From a bacterium (GTDB lineage Bacteria > Bacteroidota > Ignavibacteria > SZUA-365), in the NCBI GenBank assembly GCA_020444325.1, contig JAHLLD010000008.1, positions 124,001 to 188,000 on the forward strand: DNA of 64,000 bases, given 5' to 3'. This document shows positions 17,280-26,482 of this stretch, one piece after another. The notes under the pieces are model-generated. The model ran no database searches. It was given only the letters and a program-made list of their open reading frames with translations, and was not told the DNA's origin. Each line of letters begins with the position of its first letter. Position 1 is the first letter of the stretch. Position numbers and translations under genes: made by a program.

Positions 17280-19871
17280 TTATCGAATAATCAGCATTTT
17301 GCGCGTTACGCTGCTGTTACCGCTACGGAGCACTGCGAAGTAGCTTCCTGCCGGGAGTGTTCCTGCGTGGAAGCTGGCGGTGTGTGAGCCAGCCTGGTAG
17401 CTTCCCTGGGCGGGCGTGGCGACCAGCTTGCCGGCAGCATCGTAGACCTGGAGAGTGACCTCAGCTGTGTTCTGGAGATTGAATCGCAATGTGGTCGTTT
17501 CCGCGATACCCGGTCCGAAGGGGTTGGGGTAATTCGGGGCAAGGGAGAACGCCTCCGGCTGCTGGCGGGGAGCGTCGATGGAAACGAGACCATCGGTCGA
17601 CCACATTCCGCGTCCGTAGGTACCGACCACGAGCCTGTTCTCCGGAGTGAGACGCATATCGTAGCAGACGACATTCGGCAGTCCATTGCCATATTGCTTC
17701 CAGTTCGTTCCACCGTTGGTCGTGTACCAGACCCCGAGGTCGGTAGCGAGAAATACGGTATTGCTGTCAACGCGGGAAGGAATAATGGTATTCGCCGGAA
17801 TGTTGGGGAGATCGCCGCTGATATCCGTCCAGTTGTCTCCGCCATCAGTGGATTTGAATGCGTGTCCCGTTCCATAGCCGGAAACGCATGCATACACCGT
17901 GTACAGCTGTCCCCAGTCTACATGAATATCCGTGACCCAGCGGCCCGGCAGTCCATTTCCTTCACCCTCCCATTCGGTATCCAGCGCGATGAGATTGCGG
18001 CAGAAATACACTTCGCCCGTACTGGTGGAAGCATACATGAAACGGGAATTGAGTTCGGGAATTTCGAGATCGGTAATGATACCATTCGTCAGGCTGTTGA
18101 CCGTGATAGTCAGCCAGCTCGTTGCACTGGATGCAGGGGAGAGACGATGGACCTCATTCGTTGCGGTGTAGAGTCGCTCGCCGTCTGGATCGAGTACCAT
18201 CGGACGAATCCAGTTGAAGCGATAACCGGCGAGCCCCGATGTCAGTGGCTCCATCAGCGTCCCGCCGTCAAAGGTACGGAACGGAGTACTGTTCATGCAG
18301 AAGTACATGAGATTGCTGTTTTGCGGATCAACCGCGATGCGCCCGCCGTCACCACTACCCACGTAAACCCACTCGGTTTCACCCGGACTTTTCTGGCGCA
18401 TGTTACTGTTGTCCTGTGTGCCGCCATAAAGCAGTGACGGATTGGACGGGGCATAGGCGATGCCATAGAACTGCACGGTCGCCAGTCCTTCATTCCTCGC
18501 TTCCCAGGTATCTCCCCGGTTGGTGGAGATGAATACACCCCCATCGTTTCCGACGATGAAGGTGTTGGGGTCATCAGGTTTGAAAGCGATATGGTGCTGG
18601 TCCGCGTGAACGTAGGCGGGACTGTTCGGGTCAACGACGCGCAGCTCCCAGCGGGACTGCTTGGAGAACCCTTCTCCACCGTTCGTACTGCGATACATGT
18701 CGATACCGCCGAGCATGACGACGTCGGGCTGGGTGGGGGACGCCGCGATAGTGAGATCGTAATATGCCTGTCCCCTCGTGAATCCATTGCTGATCGCCGA
18801 GAGCTTTCTTTCCCAGGTCTGCCCTGCGTCATGGGAAACGAAGATGCCTTTGAAATCCGCATCCGAATCCGGGAGCCTGTTCCTGTTCGCTGCAACGGCA
18901 GCGTAAATCCGGTCCGGGTCCGAGGTTGGAATGCTCATCACAATGCGGCCGCAGGAATCGCCGGGGGCGAAATTGGTGGCCAGTTTCTGCCAGCTGAAGC
19001 GGCTTCCACCAGTGTATGAGACATAGATACCGTTGGCGCTGCCACCGTAATCGTTACCAACCGCGGCGTACACGATGCCGGGATTGTCAGGTTTATACAC
19101 GACGTCCGATATGACGCCGCTGAGGACGTTCCCCCAATTCTGTCCGCCATCCGTGCTCTTGTAAAGATTGTCGCGTGTAGCGACGAGCAGGGTGTCGGAG
19201 GAATGGGGATGCAGAGCAATGCGGTGAACCGCACTGTTTCCTGACCAGGGCAGCAGTTCCCAGTTGTCACCGCCGTCGGCGCTGCGAAGCACGCCGATGC
19301 CATCGTAAAACGGCGAACCGTTCCGGCGTCCCGCGCCGCCGGGCAGGGGTTCCCCGGTACCGGCATAGATGATGGAGGGATTGGTAGCATCGATAGCCAG
19401 TGCTCCGATGTTGATGCGCGGCTCGAAATCCGAAAGAGCCGTCCATGACTGCCCCAGGTCGGTGCTGCGCCACACGCCTCCGGAGGCTCCGCCGGCGAAG
19501 ATGGTTTCGGTTTCGGTGGGATGGAAAGTCACCGCGCGCATACGTCCACCGATATTGGTCGGACCCTCGGCACGCCACGTTGACGTCGTAGCGAACGGCT
19601 TCATGAGTGCGGACTGTGGCGAGTACGCGATGTCTTCCCAGGCATCCCAGGTTTTGCGGTCCACATTCACACCGGGGTTTCCATACGTGCGCTGCAGATA
19701 ATGCCACTCAAGCATCTTTACGGATTCTCTCGCAGGTTCCGTTGACGCAATGTCATATGAAGTCCTCGAGACAAGAAAATCCGGCCTCGACTGGAACAGA
19801 AACAAAATGGCAAACACTCCCGTATACAACGCTGTGAATCCGACAGCGGGAGACTGAAACAGTCGCATCAT
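17280..19871 (-). CDS. Secreted BNR/sortilin-like beta-propeller protein with T9SS tail
   Basis: 863-residue exported protein of unknown substrate. ATG 19871 has GGTGGAG 6-12 bases upstream; an in-frame GTG at 19883 is less likely. N-terminal hydrophobic segment 'AVGFTALYTGVFAILFLF', then many BNR/Asp-box units such as 'GGVWRSTDLGQSWTALSD', 'VLRSADGGDNWELLPW', 'LYKSTDGGQNWGNVLS', 'GVFISTNRGDTWEARN' and 'AFKSTDGGDNWTDISG', as in VPS10/sortilin or exo-sialidase-like propellers (about residues 85-760). The C-terminal 85 residues are a type A T9SS sorting domain starting 'LAPNYPNPFGPG'. No catalytic sialidase arginine triad was identified, so hydrolase activity should not be assumed. Confidence 0.9.
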   Translation of the reverse strand: MMRLFQSPAVGFTALYTGVFAILFLFQSRPDFLVSRTSYDIASTEPARESVKMLEWHYLQRTYGNPGVNVDRKTWDAWEDIAYSPQSALMKPFATTSTWRAEGPTNIGGRMRAVTFHPTETETIFAGGASGGVWRSTDLGQSWTALSDFEPRINIGALAIDATNPSIIYAGTGEPLPGGAGRRNGSPFYDGIGVLRSADGGDNWELLPWSGNSAVHRIALHPHSSDTLLVATRDNLYKSTDGGQNWGNVLSGVISDVVYKPDNPGIVYAAVGNDYGGSANGIYVSYTGGSRFSWQKLATNFAPGDSCGRIVMSIPTSDPDRIYAAVAANRNRLPDSDADFKGIFVSHDAGQTWERKLSAISNGFTRGQAYYDLTIAASPTQPDVVMLGGIDMYRSTNGGEGFSKQSRWELRVVDPNSPAYVHADQHHIAFKPDDPNTFIVGNDGGVFISTNRGDTWEARNEGLATVQFYGIAYAPSNPSLLYGGTQDNSNMRQKSPGETEWVYVGSGDGGRIAVDPQNSNLMYFCMNSTPFRTFDGGTLMEPLTSGLAGYRFNWIRPMVLDPDGERLYTATNEVHRLSPASSATSWLTITVNSLTNGIITDLEIPELNSRFMYASTSTGEVYFCRNLIALDTEWEGEGNGLPGRWVTDIHVDWGQLYTVYACVSGYGTGHAFKSTDGGDNWTDISGDLPNIPANTIIPSRVDSNTVFLATDLGVWYTTNGGTNWKQYGNGLPNVVCYDMRLTPENRLVVGTYGRGMWSTDGLVSIDAPRQQPEAFSLAPNYPNPFGPGIAETTTLRFNLQNTAEVTLQVYDAAGKLVATPAQGSYQAGSHTASFHAGTLPAGSYFAVLRSGNSSVTRKMLIIR

Positions 19872-20012
19872 AAAAATCTCCACCAGGAAAAAATATTGTC
19901 AATCAGTAAGGACGAATTCGTCCATTATGTAAGATCATGTTCTGCACAACGGTATGCAATGAAAATCGTTGTCCACAGCCGAGGAAGGATATGAGTTCAA
20001 TGATTCCGATGC

Positions 20013-20020
20013 TATATTTG
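20013..20020 (+). promoter_or_regulatory. Perfect TAnnTTTG -7 element
   Basis: TATATTTG matches the Bacteroidota -7 consensus exactly and lies 37 bp upstream of the ATG at 20057. No clear TTG is present at the -33 position, so this is a partial promoter prediction. Confidence 0.35.
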
Positions 20021-20056
20021 CTTCATTCCAACAACATTTCACAATACAGGTATTCC

Positions 20057-20794
20057 ATGCGCAAGGTCTCTACGCTCCTTCTTGTCTTCGCCGTGTTCCC
20101 CGCACTATTAACGACACATGTGCAGGCCCAGGAATTCCGTCTCGGACAGTTTCAGGGCGGCCTCGATTTCCTCGTTGCGCTTCCGCAGGCGGATTTCAAG
20201 GATAATACCGATGATGTCGGCGTGGGACTGACCCTCGATCTCGGCTATGTCATCCCTGATCTTCCCGTCATTGCAGGCGGTACGTTCGGATTTGCCTCCT
20301 TTGGCAGTGAAACCTTCAACGTACCATTCAGCGGCACAGTACAACTCGTGAACGTCGATCTCACCACCAGCAACAACCTCGCGTTGGGACATCTTTTCCT
20401 GCGTGTTCAGCCGCAGAATGGGGCATTTCGCCCGTATTTCGAAGGTCTGGCCGGCTTCAAGTACCTCTGGACGGAGTCCAAGGTCGAAGACGAGCGCTTC
20501 GAGGACAGCGAAATCGCCGGCTCGACGAATCTTGACGATATCGCGTTTTCCTACGGCGCTGGCGGTGGAATCATGTTTCGCGTGTACAGTGGGGAGACGA
20601 ACCAGACTGGACAGGGTGTAGAGGTACTTATCGACCTGCGCGCGCGCTATCTCTACGGGGGCGAGGCGAAATATTTCGATGCCACATCCATTGAGCTGAA
20701 CGAGGATGATGTCCCCATCCTTCGTGAGGAGAACGCCAAGCAGTCGGAAACCGATATGCTCAATATCGGTATCGGTGTCGTCGTTCGCATCTGA
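20057..20794 (+). CDS. Outer-membrane beta-barrel protein
   Basis: 245-residue predicted outer-membrane protein of unknown role. ATG 20057 gives the signal peptide MRKVSTLLLVFAVFPALLTT with cleavage after HVQAQ; the open frame extends upstream to 19937 but without a signal-like start. The mature part shows alternating barrel strands ('FLVALPQADFKDN', 'VGVGLTLDLGYVI', 'GHLFLRVQPQNG', 'FRPYFEGLAGFKYLW', 'VEVLIDLRARYLYGG') and ends 'MLNIGIGVVVRI'. The likely family is the OmpA/porin-fold 'outer membrane beta-barrel' group. It is followed by a good terminator, so it is probably monocistronic. Confidence 0.8.
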   Translation: MRKVSTLLLVFAVFPALLTTHVQAQEFRLGQFQGGLDFLVALPQADFKDNTDDVGVGLTLDLGYVIPDLPVIAGGTFGFASFGSETFNVPFSGTVQLVNVDLTTSNNLALGHLFLRVQPQNGAFRPYFEGLAGFKYLWTESKVEDERFEDSEIAGSTNLDDIAFSYGAGGGIMFRVYSGETNQTGQGVEVLIDLRARYLYGGEAKYFDATSIELNEDDVPILREENAKQSETDMLNIGIGVVVRI

Positions 20795-20849
20795 TTTCAG
20801 TACCGGTACCTTCAGCGGCACTTTGCAGCACACTATCGTGTTAAGAAAA

Positions 20850-20877
20850 CGGGCATCACAGGATGCCCGCTTTTTTT
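20850..20877 (+). terminator. Rho-independent terminator
   Basis: CGGGCATC (20850-20857), 4-base loop, GATGCCCG (20862-20869), then seven T after one C. Ends the barrel gene at 20057. Confidence 0.92.
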
Positions 20878-20894
20878 AGGAAAAGGATCATTGC

Positions 20895-21812
20895 ATGATA
20901 GAAGAACAAAAAGCAGAGAAACAGCTCGTCACAACGCCTGACAGCGCTGGAAGCGATGCAGACGGAGGCGTTCAGCAGGGGCGGAGAGACTTTCTTCGCA
21001 CGAGTCTGACTGGACTCACTGTCATTTCAGTCAGTGGGCCTTCATTTGGCAAGATCGCAAGCGAGCCGGATTTCGAGGTGGTGTACAAAACCATCCGCAT
21101 GCCGGGGCTCCCGGACAAACTCCGCGGTACGCGCATCGCCATGATATCGGATATTCATTCCGGTCCAACCATGTCGCGCAAAGACCTGGTGCCGTACGTG
21201 AAACATATCAACAAGCTCAAGCCCGATGCCATACTGCTGCCGGGAGACTTCATTCAGAACAAGAACGAAGAGATCGAGCCTGTATGCGATGTGTTTCGTC
21301 ATCTGAAGGCTCCCTACGGTGTCTATGGCTGCACCGGGAATCATGACTACTTCGCTGATGCAGACCATGTCTCCAATGAACTGGAACACGCCGGCGTGAA
21401 CATGCTGCGCAATGAACATGCCGTTCTCGATATCGAAGGGGAACAGCTCGCCCTTATCGGCATCGACGATGTGAGTGATGGAAATCCTTTTCACAGCCAG
21501 TTTAAAACCGCGGTAGATGGGTTGGATCCCCGTATTCCGAATATCCTGCTCTGCCACAAACCGTACTACCTCGAGGACGCATCGGAATGGGGAGTCAATC
21601 TGATGGTCAGCGGACATACGCACGGGGGACAGATCGTGCTCGCGCGTGCATTCGGCGTTGTGGTGACCATCGCTTCGCTGTATTCCGGGTACATTGAAGG
21701 ACTCTACGAGCATGACGACACCCAGATGTATATCACGCGTGGAATCGGCACCGTCGGTATTCCCATCCGCATCAACTGTCCCCCGGAGATCACCCTGCTT
21801 ACCCTGACCTGA
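20895..21812 (+). CDS. Tat-exported calcineurin-like metallophosphoesterase
   Basis: 305-residue metallophosphoesterase. Metal-binding motifs are complete: 'MISDIHSG' (DxH), 'LLPGDFIQN' (GD), 'GCTGNHDYF' (GNHD) and 'VSGHTHGGQI' (GHTH). About 25 residues from the N-terminus the sequence 'GRRDFLRTSLTGLTVISVSG' looks like a twin-arginine (Tat) signal preceded by a polar extension. The arrangement resembles the YaeI/YkuE group of phosphodiester or phospholipid phosphohydrolases; the real substrate cannot be read from sequence. It stands between a terminator upstream and a bidirectional terminator downstream, and no Pho-box-like repeat was seen in front of it. Confidence 0.88.
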   Translation: MIEEQKAEKQLVTTPDSAGSDADGGVQQGRRDFLRTSLTGLTVISVSGPSFGKIASEPDFEVVYKTIRMPGLPDKLRGTRIAMISDIHSGPTMSRKDLVPYVKHINKLKPDAILLPGDFIQNKNEEIEPVCDVFRHLKAPYGVYGCTGNHDYFADADHVSNELEHAGVNMLRNEHAVLDIEGEQLALIGIDDVSDGNPFHSQFKTAVDGLDPRIPNILLCHKPYYLEDASEWGVNLMVSGHTHGGQIVLARAFGVVVTIASLYSGYIEGLYEHDDTQMYITRGIGTVGIPIRINCPPEITLLTLT

Positions 21813-21840
21813 TCGTCAGTCGACAGAAGATATAATATGG

Positions 21841-21871
21841 ATGAAGGGCGATGCACAGCATCGCCCTTCAT
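21841..21871. terminator. Bidirectional terminator
   Basis: 14-bp perfect arms (21841-21854 and 21858-21871) with a 3-base loop, between the converging metallophosphoesterase and asnS genes. T-rich flanks are weak on both sides. Confidence 0.75.
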
Positions 21872-21893
21872 GTCTCTTGCGCTAGAAACTCGT

Positions 21894-23396
21894 TTACGGC
21901 TTGTTGCGATGAATCAACCGCGGGAAGGGGATGGTTTCCCGCACATGATCAAGGCCGCAGATCCATGCCACGGTGCGCTCGACGCCGAGACCGAAGCCTG
22001 CATGGGGCACACTGCCGTAACGCCGTAGATCGAGGAACCACTCAAATACTTCCTGCGGGAGCTGATGCTCTTCGATGCGTTCGAGCAGGTAGTCGAGATT
22101 GTCTTCACGCTGACTGCCGCCGATGATCTCACCATATCCTTCCGGTGCGAGAACGTCCATCGCAAGTGCTTTGCTCTCGTCTTCAGGATCCCGCTTCATG
22201 TAGAAGGCCTTGACGGCCGCGGGATAGCGATGTACGATGACGGGACGATCGAAGTACCAGGTGAGCAGCGTTTCGTCGCTACCGCCGAGGTCATTGCCAT
22301 GCTCGAAATTCGCGGCGGATTCCTTCCATTTCGGGAGGTTGCGCAGCAATTCGTCGAGTTCCGCTACGCGGTTGTTGATCTCGATTTCGCGGCTGTCGAA
22401 TTTCTTGCGCTGCCACTGCTTGACCTGATTGTATTTCGCTTTGTTGTCTTCGAGTTCTGCAAGCAATTCCCCGCGTTCCTTTTCTGCGGAAGCCTGTTTC
22501 TCATCGACCATTTTCGCAGTCTTTTCGCTGTGCAGCATTTCCACAGCTTCGTCGTAGGAGAGACGCGGGAAAGGAGCCATGATGTTCTCGAGCACGGAAA
22601 GATCGCGTCCGAGTTCTTTCAACTCAGCGGGACGCTCCTTCAGCACGGTCTGGACAATATGGGAAATGAATTCTTCGGCGAGGTTCATGTCGTCCTCGAG
22701 ATCGAACCAGGCCATCTCCGGTTCCACCATCCAGAATTCGGTCAGGTGGCGGCGCGTTTTCGATTCCTCCGCGCGAAAGGTCGGTCCGAACACGTAGACT
22801 TTCCCGAGCGCCATGGCGCCGGCTTCGCCGTAGAGCTGACCCGACTGCGTGAGATATGCTTTCCCGAGTTTGAAATATTCAGTCTCAAACAGCGTTGACG
22901 TTCCTTCAACGGCGTTTGGTGTAAGAACAGGAGCGTCGAAAAGCACGAACCCCCGGTCATCGAAGAAATTGCGTATGGCACGGATAATACTGTGCCGAAT
23001 GCGCAGGATCGCCACCTGTCTGCGGGAGCGAATCCAGAGATGGCGCCGGTCGGCAAGAAATTCAATCCCGTGTTCTTTCGGGGTGATGGGGTATTCTTCA
23101 GCGATCGTGACCACGTCCAGCGCAGTGACATCCATCTCGAAACCGCCCGGCGCACGTTCATCCGAGCGCACACTGCCGGTCACCATGAAGGAAGATTCCT
23201 GCGTCAGTGACCTGGCTTTTTCCCAGTCGGCTTCCGAGACGCTGTCGGGCGTGACCACGCACTGGCAGAGTCCCGTTCCGTCACGGAGAATGAGAAAAAC
23301 GATTTTCCCGCCTTCGCGGCTGTTGTACAGCCAACCCTTGAGGGTGACTTCCTCACCGACATGATCGGAGAGCTGTTCAATATACACGTCGACCAT
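21894..23396 (-). CDS. asnS: Asparaginyl-tRNA synthetase with coiled-coil insertion
   Basis: Class II synthetase charging tRNA-Asn. 500 residues, some 35 longer than E. coli AsnRS. N-terminal OB-fold anticodon domain ('[20 protein letters not shown]'), motif 1 region '[20 protein letters not shown]', motif 2 '[20 protein letters not shown]', motif 3 '[16 protein letters not shown]'. Between '[11 protein letters not shown]' and '[12 protein letters not shown]' is an insertion of about 70 charged, probably coiled-coil residues ('[18 protein letters not shown]', '[19 protein letters not shown]') not present in standard enzymes. tRNA-Asn(GTT) is encoded at 50044 in this window. Presence of asnS suggests direct asparaginylation. 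Confidence 0.95.
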   Translation of the reverse strand: MVDVYIEQLSDHVGEEVTLKGWLYNSREGGKIVFLILRDGTGLCQCVVTPDSVSEADWEKARSLTQESSFMVTGSVRSDERAPGGFEMDVTALDVVTIAEEYPITPKEHGIEFLADRRHLWIRSRRQVAILRIRHSIIRAIRNFFDDRGFVLFDAPVLTPNAVEGTSTLFETEYFKLGKAYLTQSGQLYGEAGAMALGKVYVFGPTFRAEESKTRRHLTEFWMVEPEMAWFDLEDDMNLAEEFISHIVQTVLKERPAELKELGRDLSVLENIMAPFPRLSYDEAVEMLHSEKTAKMVDEKQASAEKERGELLAELEDNKAKYNQVKQWQRKKFDSREIEINNRVAELDELLRNLPKWKESAANFEHGNDLGGSDETLLTWYFDRPVIVHRYPAAVKAFYMKRDPEDESKALAMDVLAPEGYGEIIGGSQREDNLDYLLERIEEHQLPQEVFEWFLDLRRYGSVPHAGFGLGVERTVAWICGLDHVRETIPFPRLIHRNKP

Positions 23397-23439
23397 GGAT
23401 CTGCTGTCGATGCTTGTGAGACATGGTGAATGTGCAAGA

Positions 23440-23528
23440 TAGGAAAAATGTGTGAGAAGGAAGGAGGGGGAATGATGGATGGAGGGGTAAAAATGGAAAG
23501 ATGGAAAAATCGAACGATGGAAAGATCC
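23440..23528. repeat. Purine-rich stretch with ATGGAAAG octamers
   Basis: Between ppx and asnS the plus strand is almost all purine plus T. ATGGAAAG, ATGGAAAA, ATCGAACG and ATGGAAAG follow one another as octamers from 23493 to 23524. No gene is visible; the region also contains the asnS promoter. Confidence 0.5.
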
Positions 23529-23539
23529 GTTGTAGGATG

Positions 23540-25102
23540 TCAGGTGTCGGTTTCGACCATGATAGAGACTTTTCTGCTGAACACTTCTTCAAAGAGTTCT
23601 TTGCGGCGTTCGGCACCCCAGACTTCGATGCTGTAATCGGTATCTCTTTTGAGTCCCAGTGAGATAGTCACATGTTTTTTCCCGATCTCGCAGAGAACAC
23701 TGGCGAAAATGTCGCGGTGCCGGCGGTCGAGTCCATCTGCGATCCGGAGCATCGCTGAGAGTTTGCGCACGCGGGTCTGGTCTTCTTCCACGAGCCGGGG
23801 AAAGCCTTCGTGCTTGCTGCGGGGATGGCTTTTGCGGTGGTACCGGGCAATGTTCGCGACAATCTCGATTTCCCTGTCCGTAAAGCCCATCAGCTCACTG
23901 TGACGAATGATGTAGTAGCTGTGTTTGTGATGCTGTGAATGCGAGATGTGGTAGCCGATGTCGTGCAGTACGGCGGCAGCTTCAAGATACTCGCGGTCAG
24001 TGTGTCCCAGTTCGTGCAATTCCCGGAGCTGATCGAACAGCGCAAGAGCGTTCTTGCGGACGGTCGCAGCGTGTCGGGCTTCGTAGTGGCAGGATTCCGC
24101 GAGATGGTAGATGCTGGCTTTCCGGATATCCGTCAGATGGTTGACGGAGCGTTCCTCGCCAACCAGTTTCTGCAGTGTATCGAGGAGAATGCCTTCGCGC
24201 AGGGCATACTTGCTCGTTACCATTGTGTCGAGTTTCAACTGTTCGAACACCTGTTCAAGAATGAGGATGCCAGCCACGATGATGTCCGCACGTGCGGGAT
24301 CCAGGCCCGGTATTGCCCTGCGTAACCCCACGGTTTTCCTGGAAAGCACGTCACTCGTAATGCGCTTGAGGTCCTTCTTCTCAATTGTGACATTCCCTTC
24401 ATCCTGGTTGAATTCCTCACCCCGGGCGGCGAGTATCATACCGGCAACATTCAGGATGGTGCCGGAGCTGCCGACCACAGCGGTGAGGGGACGATTCTTT
24501 ATGGCTCGGACGACAGGATCGAGTGCGCCGATCAGGTGAGCGCGGCAGGCGTCAATATCCTTGTTCTTCAGTGTCTTTCCACTGAAGTAGCGCCTGGTCA
24601 GGCGCACCGCGCCCAGCTTGAGGCTGTTGGCGTAATGTACGCTGCCTTCCTCGCCGACAAGGAATTCCGTGCTGCCGCCACCGATATCGACCAGCAGGGT
24701 GGATTCCTTATACACCGGCAATGCCTGCAAAACACCGAGATAAATAAGACGCGCTTCCTCGTAGCCGCTGACGACTTCGATCTCGATCTGCAATTCGTCA
24801 CGCACACGCCGGAGGAACTCGTCGCGATTCAGTGCCTCACGCACCGCGCTCGTAGCCACCGCGCGAATGGGTGCCCCGTGCGTTTGCGCGATCAGCGAGA
24901 AGCGCCGCAGCGTATCGACTGCGCGATCCATGGCCTCCTCGCCGAGATGTTTCATATCCGTCATCCCTTCCCCGAGGCGTACCACCTCCTTGTCCTTCCC
25001 GAGCATGGTGAACTTGCCGTTGCTTTTGATGTCGGCAATCACGAGATGAAAAGAATTCGTCCCGAGATCGATGGCAGCAAGTTTGCGGATGTTGTCGGGC
25101 AT
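23540..25102 (-). CDS. Exopolyphosphatase/guanosine pentaphosphatase family (Ppx/GppA)
   Basis: Hydrolyses terminal phosphates of polyphosphate or pppGpp in the cytoplasm; which of the two cannot be decided here. 520 residues. The ASKHA phosphatase domain (about 5-310) shows '[18 protein letters not shown]', '[16 protein letters not shown]', '[15 protein letters not shown]' and '[15 protein letters not shown]'. The C-terminal HD-type domain (about 325-500) has '[20 protein letters not shown]' and '[13 protein letters not shown]'-like residues. It is the last gene of a run of closely spaced minus-strand genes and starts 16 bp after the GT9 gene. Confidence 0.93.
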   Translation of the reverse strand: MPDNIRKLAAIDLGTNSFHLVIADIKSNGKFTMLGKDKEVVRLGEGMTDMKHLGEEAMDRAVDTLRRFSLIAQTHGAPIRAVATSAVREALNRDEFLRRVRDELQIEIEVVSGYEEARLIYLGVLQALPVYKESTLLVDIGGGSTEFLVGEEGSVHYANSLKLGAVRLTRRYFSGKTLKNKDIDACRAHLIGALDPVVRAIKNRPLTAVVGSSGTILNVAGMILAARGEEFNQDEGNVTIEKKDLKRITSDVLSRKTVGLRRAIPGLDPARADIIVAGILILEQVFEQLKLDTMVTSKYALREGILLDTLQKLVGEERSVNHLTDIRKASIYHLAESCHYEARHAATVRKNALALFDQLRELHELGHTDREYLEAAAVLHDIGYHISHSQHHKHSYYIIRHSELMGFTDREIEIVANIARYHRKSHPRSKHEGFPRLVEEDQTRVRKLSAMLRIADGLDRRHRDIFASVLCEIGKKHVTISLGLKRDTDYSIEVWGAERRKELFEEVFSRKVSIMVETDT

Positions 25103-25118
25103 GGATGTTCTCGTGCGT

Positions 25119-26273
25119 TCAGTGCCTGGGTTCCTGATATTCCTCTTCGTCCTCCAACAGGGTGGTGGACTGGCTGAGGATGCTGCGGAGCATGTTGGTC
25201 AGTACCTTCCAGACTTTTTCGATGGGGATGGTGTCGACGCTGCCATTGCGGCCGAGAATGAAACGGTGCGCGTCTCCGAGCGGGGCCCATTGCAGGGGAT
25301 CCGTGGGACCGAAGAGGCTGAGGGTCGGTGTGCCGACACCGGCGCTTACATGCATCATGCCCGTATCATTCGTGACATACACGTCACAGTTGCTGATCAC
25401 CGCGGCGACGTCGCGAATCGGTTCATTCTGCATGATCAGGCAGGCATTCGGCATGTTGAGTGTCATCTCGTGCAAGGGAGCGTCGTCATCGGGACCGGCG
25501 GTGATGACGATGAACGCACCGTAGATTTCAGCGCAGCGGTTCGCGATCTCAGCAAAGCGCAGGGCGTCCCAGCGATTCGGGATTTTTGCCGCACCGGGAT
25601 GAAAACCAATGACGATGTCGCGTCCACCGCTTTTCTGCATGATGGTCTCTTTCCCCTGCGCGATTTCCTCCTCGCTGAGGCCTATTTCGAGTTCGGGAGA
25701 CACGGGGTCGAGGACGAGGATGCTTGCGATATCGAGATTGCGCTGTGTCTGATGCCGCGTGGGATCGCGGCGCCAGTCGAGATCGACCTTCACATTGTAA
25801 TAGTACGCGGTAAGATTGCTTTTCCCGTTGAGCGATCCGGGGCCGATACGGCGGTCAGCACGCGAGAAGAATGTCAGGACGTCGCTGGTGACGGACATGG
25901 ACACCGTTGCAGGGGTAATGGCCAAATCGAATTTCCTTCGGCGCAGAGCGCGCCCGAAGCGCCAGACCTGAAACGGGGAGCGGATGAATTTATTCTTGTC
26001 GTAGACGATGATTTCATCGAGAAACGGGGCGCCGCGAAGTATTTCACTGTTCAGCGGCCTGGCAAGGAGGGCGATATGCGCATTGGGATAGGTGGTACGC
26101 AGTGCGCGGAAGAGAGGAACAGCACAGAGCATATCTCCGAGCTGATTATGCTGACGGACGACGAGGATATTCTTGACGGAGTTCCTCGGCACCGTGGTGA
26201 CCTTTCGGACGTGCACGAACAGGCGCACGAATCCGAAAAGCAGGCGTTTGAAGGATTTCTCAAGAAATTTCAT
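25119..26273 (-). CDS. Glycosyltransferase family 9 (heptosyltransferase-like)
   Basis: 384-residue GT9-family enzyme, probably adding heptose or a related sugar to lipopolysaccharide core from ADP-activated donor. N-terminal basic helix, then 'ILVVRQHNQLGDMLCAVPLF' (acceptor/N-domain start), 'HIALLARPLNSEILRGAPF', and the donor-binding C-domain with 'IVIGFHPGAAKIPNRWD', 'VYVTNDTGMMHVSAGVGTP' and 'LSLFGPTDPLQWAPLG'. The DTGxMH motif is the family hallmark. A second GT9 gene is at 61331. Lies 14 bp after the small membrane gene and 16 bp before ppx. Confidence 0.92.
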   Translation of the reverse strand: MKFLEKSFKRLLFGFVRLFVHVRKVTTVPRNSVKNILVVRQHNQLGDMLCAVPLFRALRTTYPNAHIALLARPLNSEILRGAPFLDEIIVYDKNKFIRSPFQVWRFGRALRRRKFDLAITPATVSMSVTSDVLTFFSRADRRIGPGSLNGKSNLTAYYYNVKVDLDWRRDPTRHQTQRNLDIASILVLDPVSPELEIGLSEEEIAQGKETIMQKSGGRDIVIGFHPGAAKIPNRWDALRFAEIANRCAEIYGAFIVITAGPDDDAPLHEMTLNMPNACLIMQNEPIRDVAAVISNCDVYVTNDTGMMHVSAGVGTPTLSLFGPTDPLQWAPLGDAHRFILGRNGSVDTIPIEKVWKVLTNMLRSILSQSTTLLEDEEEYQEPRH

Positions 26274-26287
26274 GACAACGCGGGCCG

Positions 26288-26482
26288 CTATTCGTCATTG
26301 TTCCTGTCGTCGAGCTCTTCAAAATCCGCATCCACCGCCTGACCGTCGAAACGGCGTTTGCGCGCCGTACGCTGAAACGGGCCACGGCTGGCGGAAGAAC
26401 GCTGACTTCCCCCGAAGAGCCGGCGAAAGAGTGAATACACCAGCCAGCTGATGATGGCAATGAAAATGAAACGGAACAGCAT
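26288..26482 (-). CDS. Small membrane-anchored protein, 64 residues
   Basis: Unrecognised small protein with one N-terminal membrane segment 'FRFIFIAIISWLVYSLFRRL' followed by a polar, basic then acidic tail ('RTARKRRF', 'DADFEELDDRNNDE'). Coding is supported by the TGATG junction: its ATG shares the A of the kinase stop codon (26482), the usual sign of translational coupling, and the GT9 gene starts 14 bp further on. It resembles short DUF4834-type membrane proteins of Bacteroidota in size and layout, but that assignment is tentative. Confidence 0.7.
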   Translation of the reverse strand: MLFRFIFIAIISWLVYSLFRRLFGGSQRSSASRGPFQRTARKRRFDGQAVDADFEELDDRNNDE

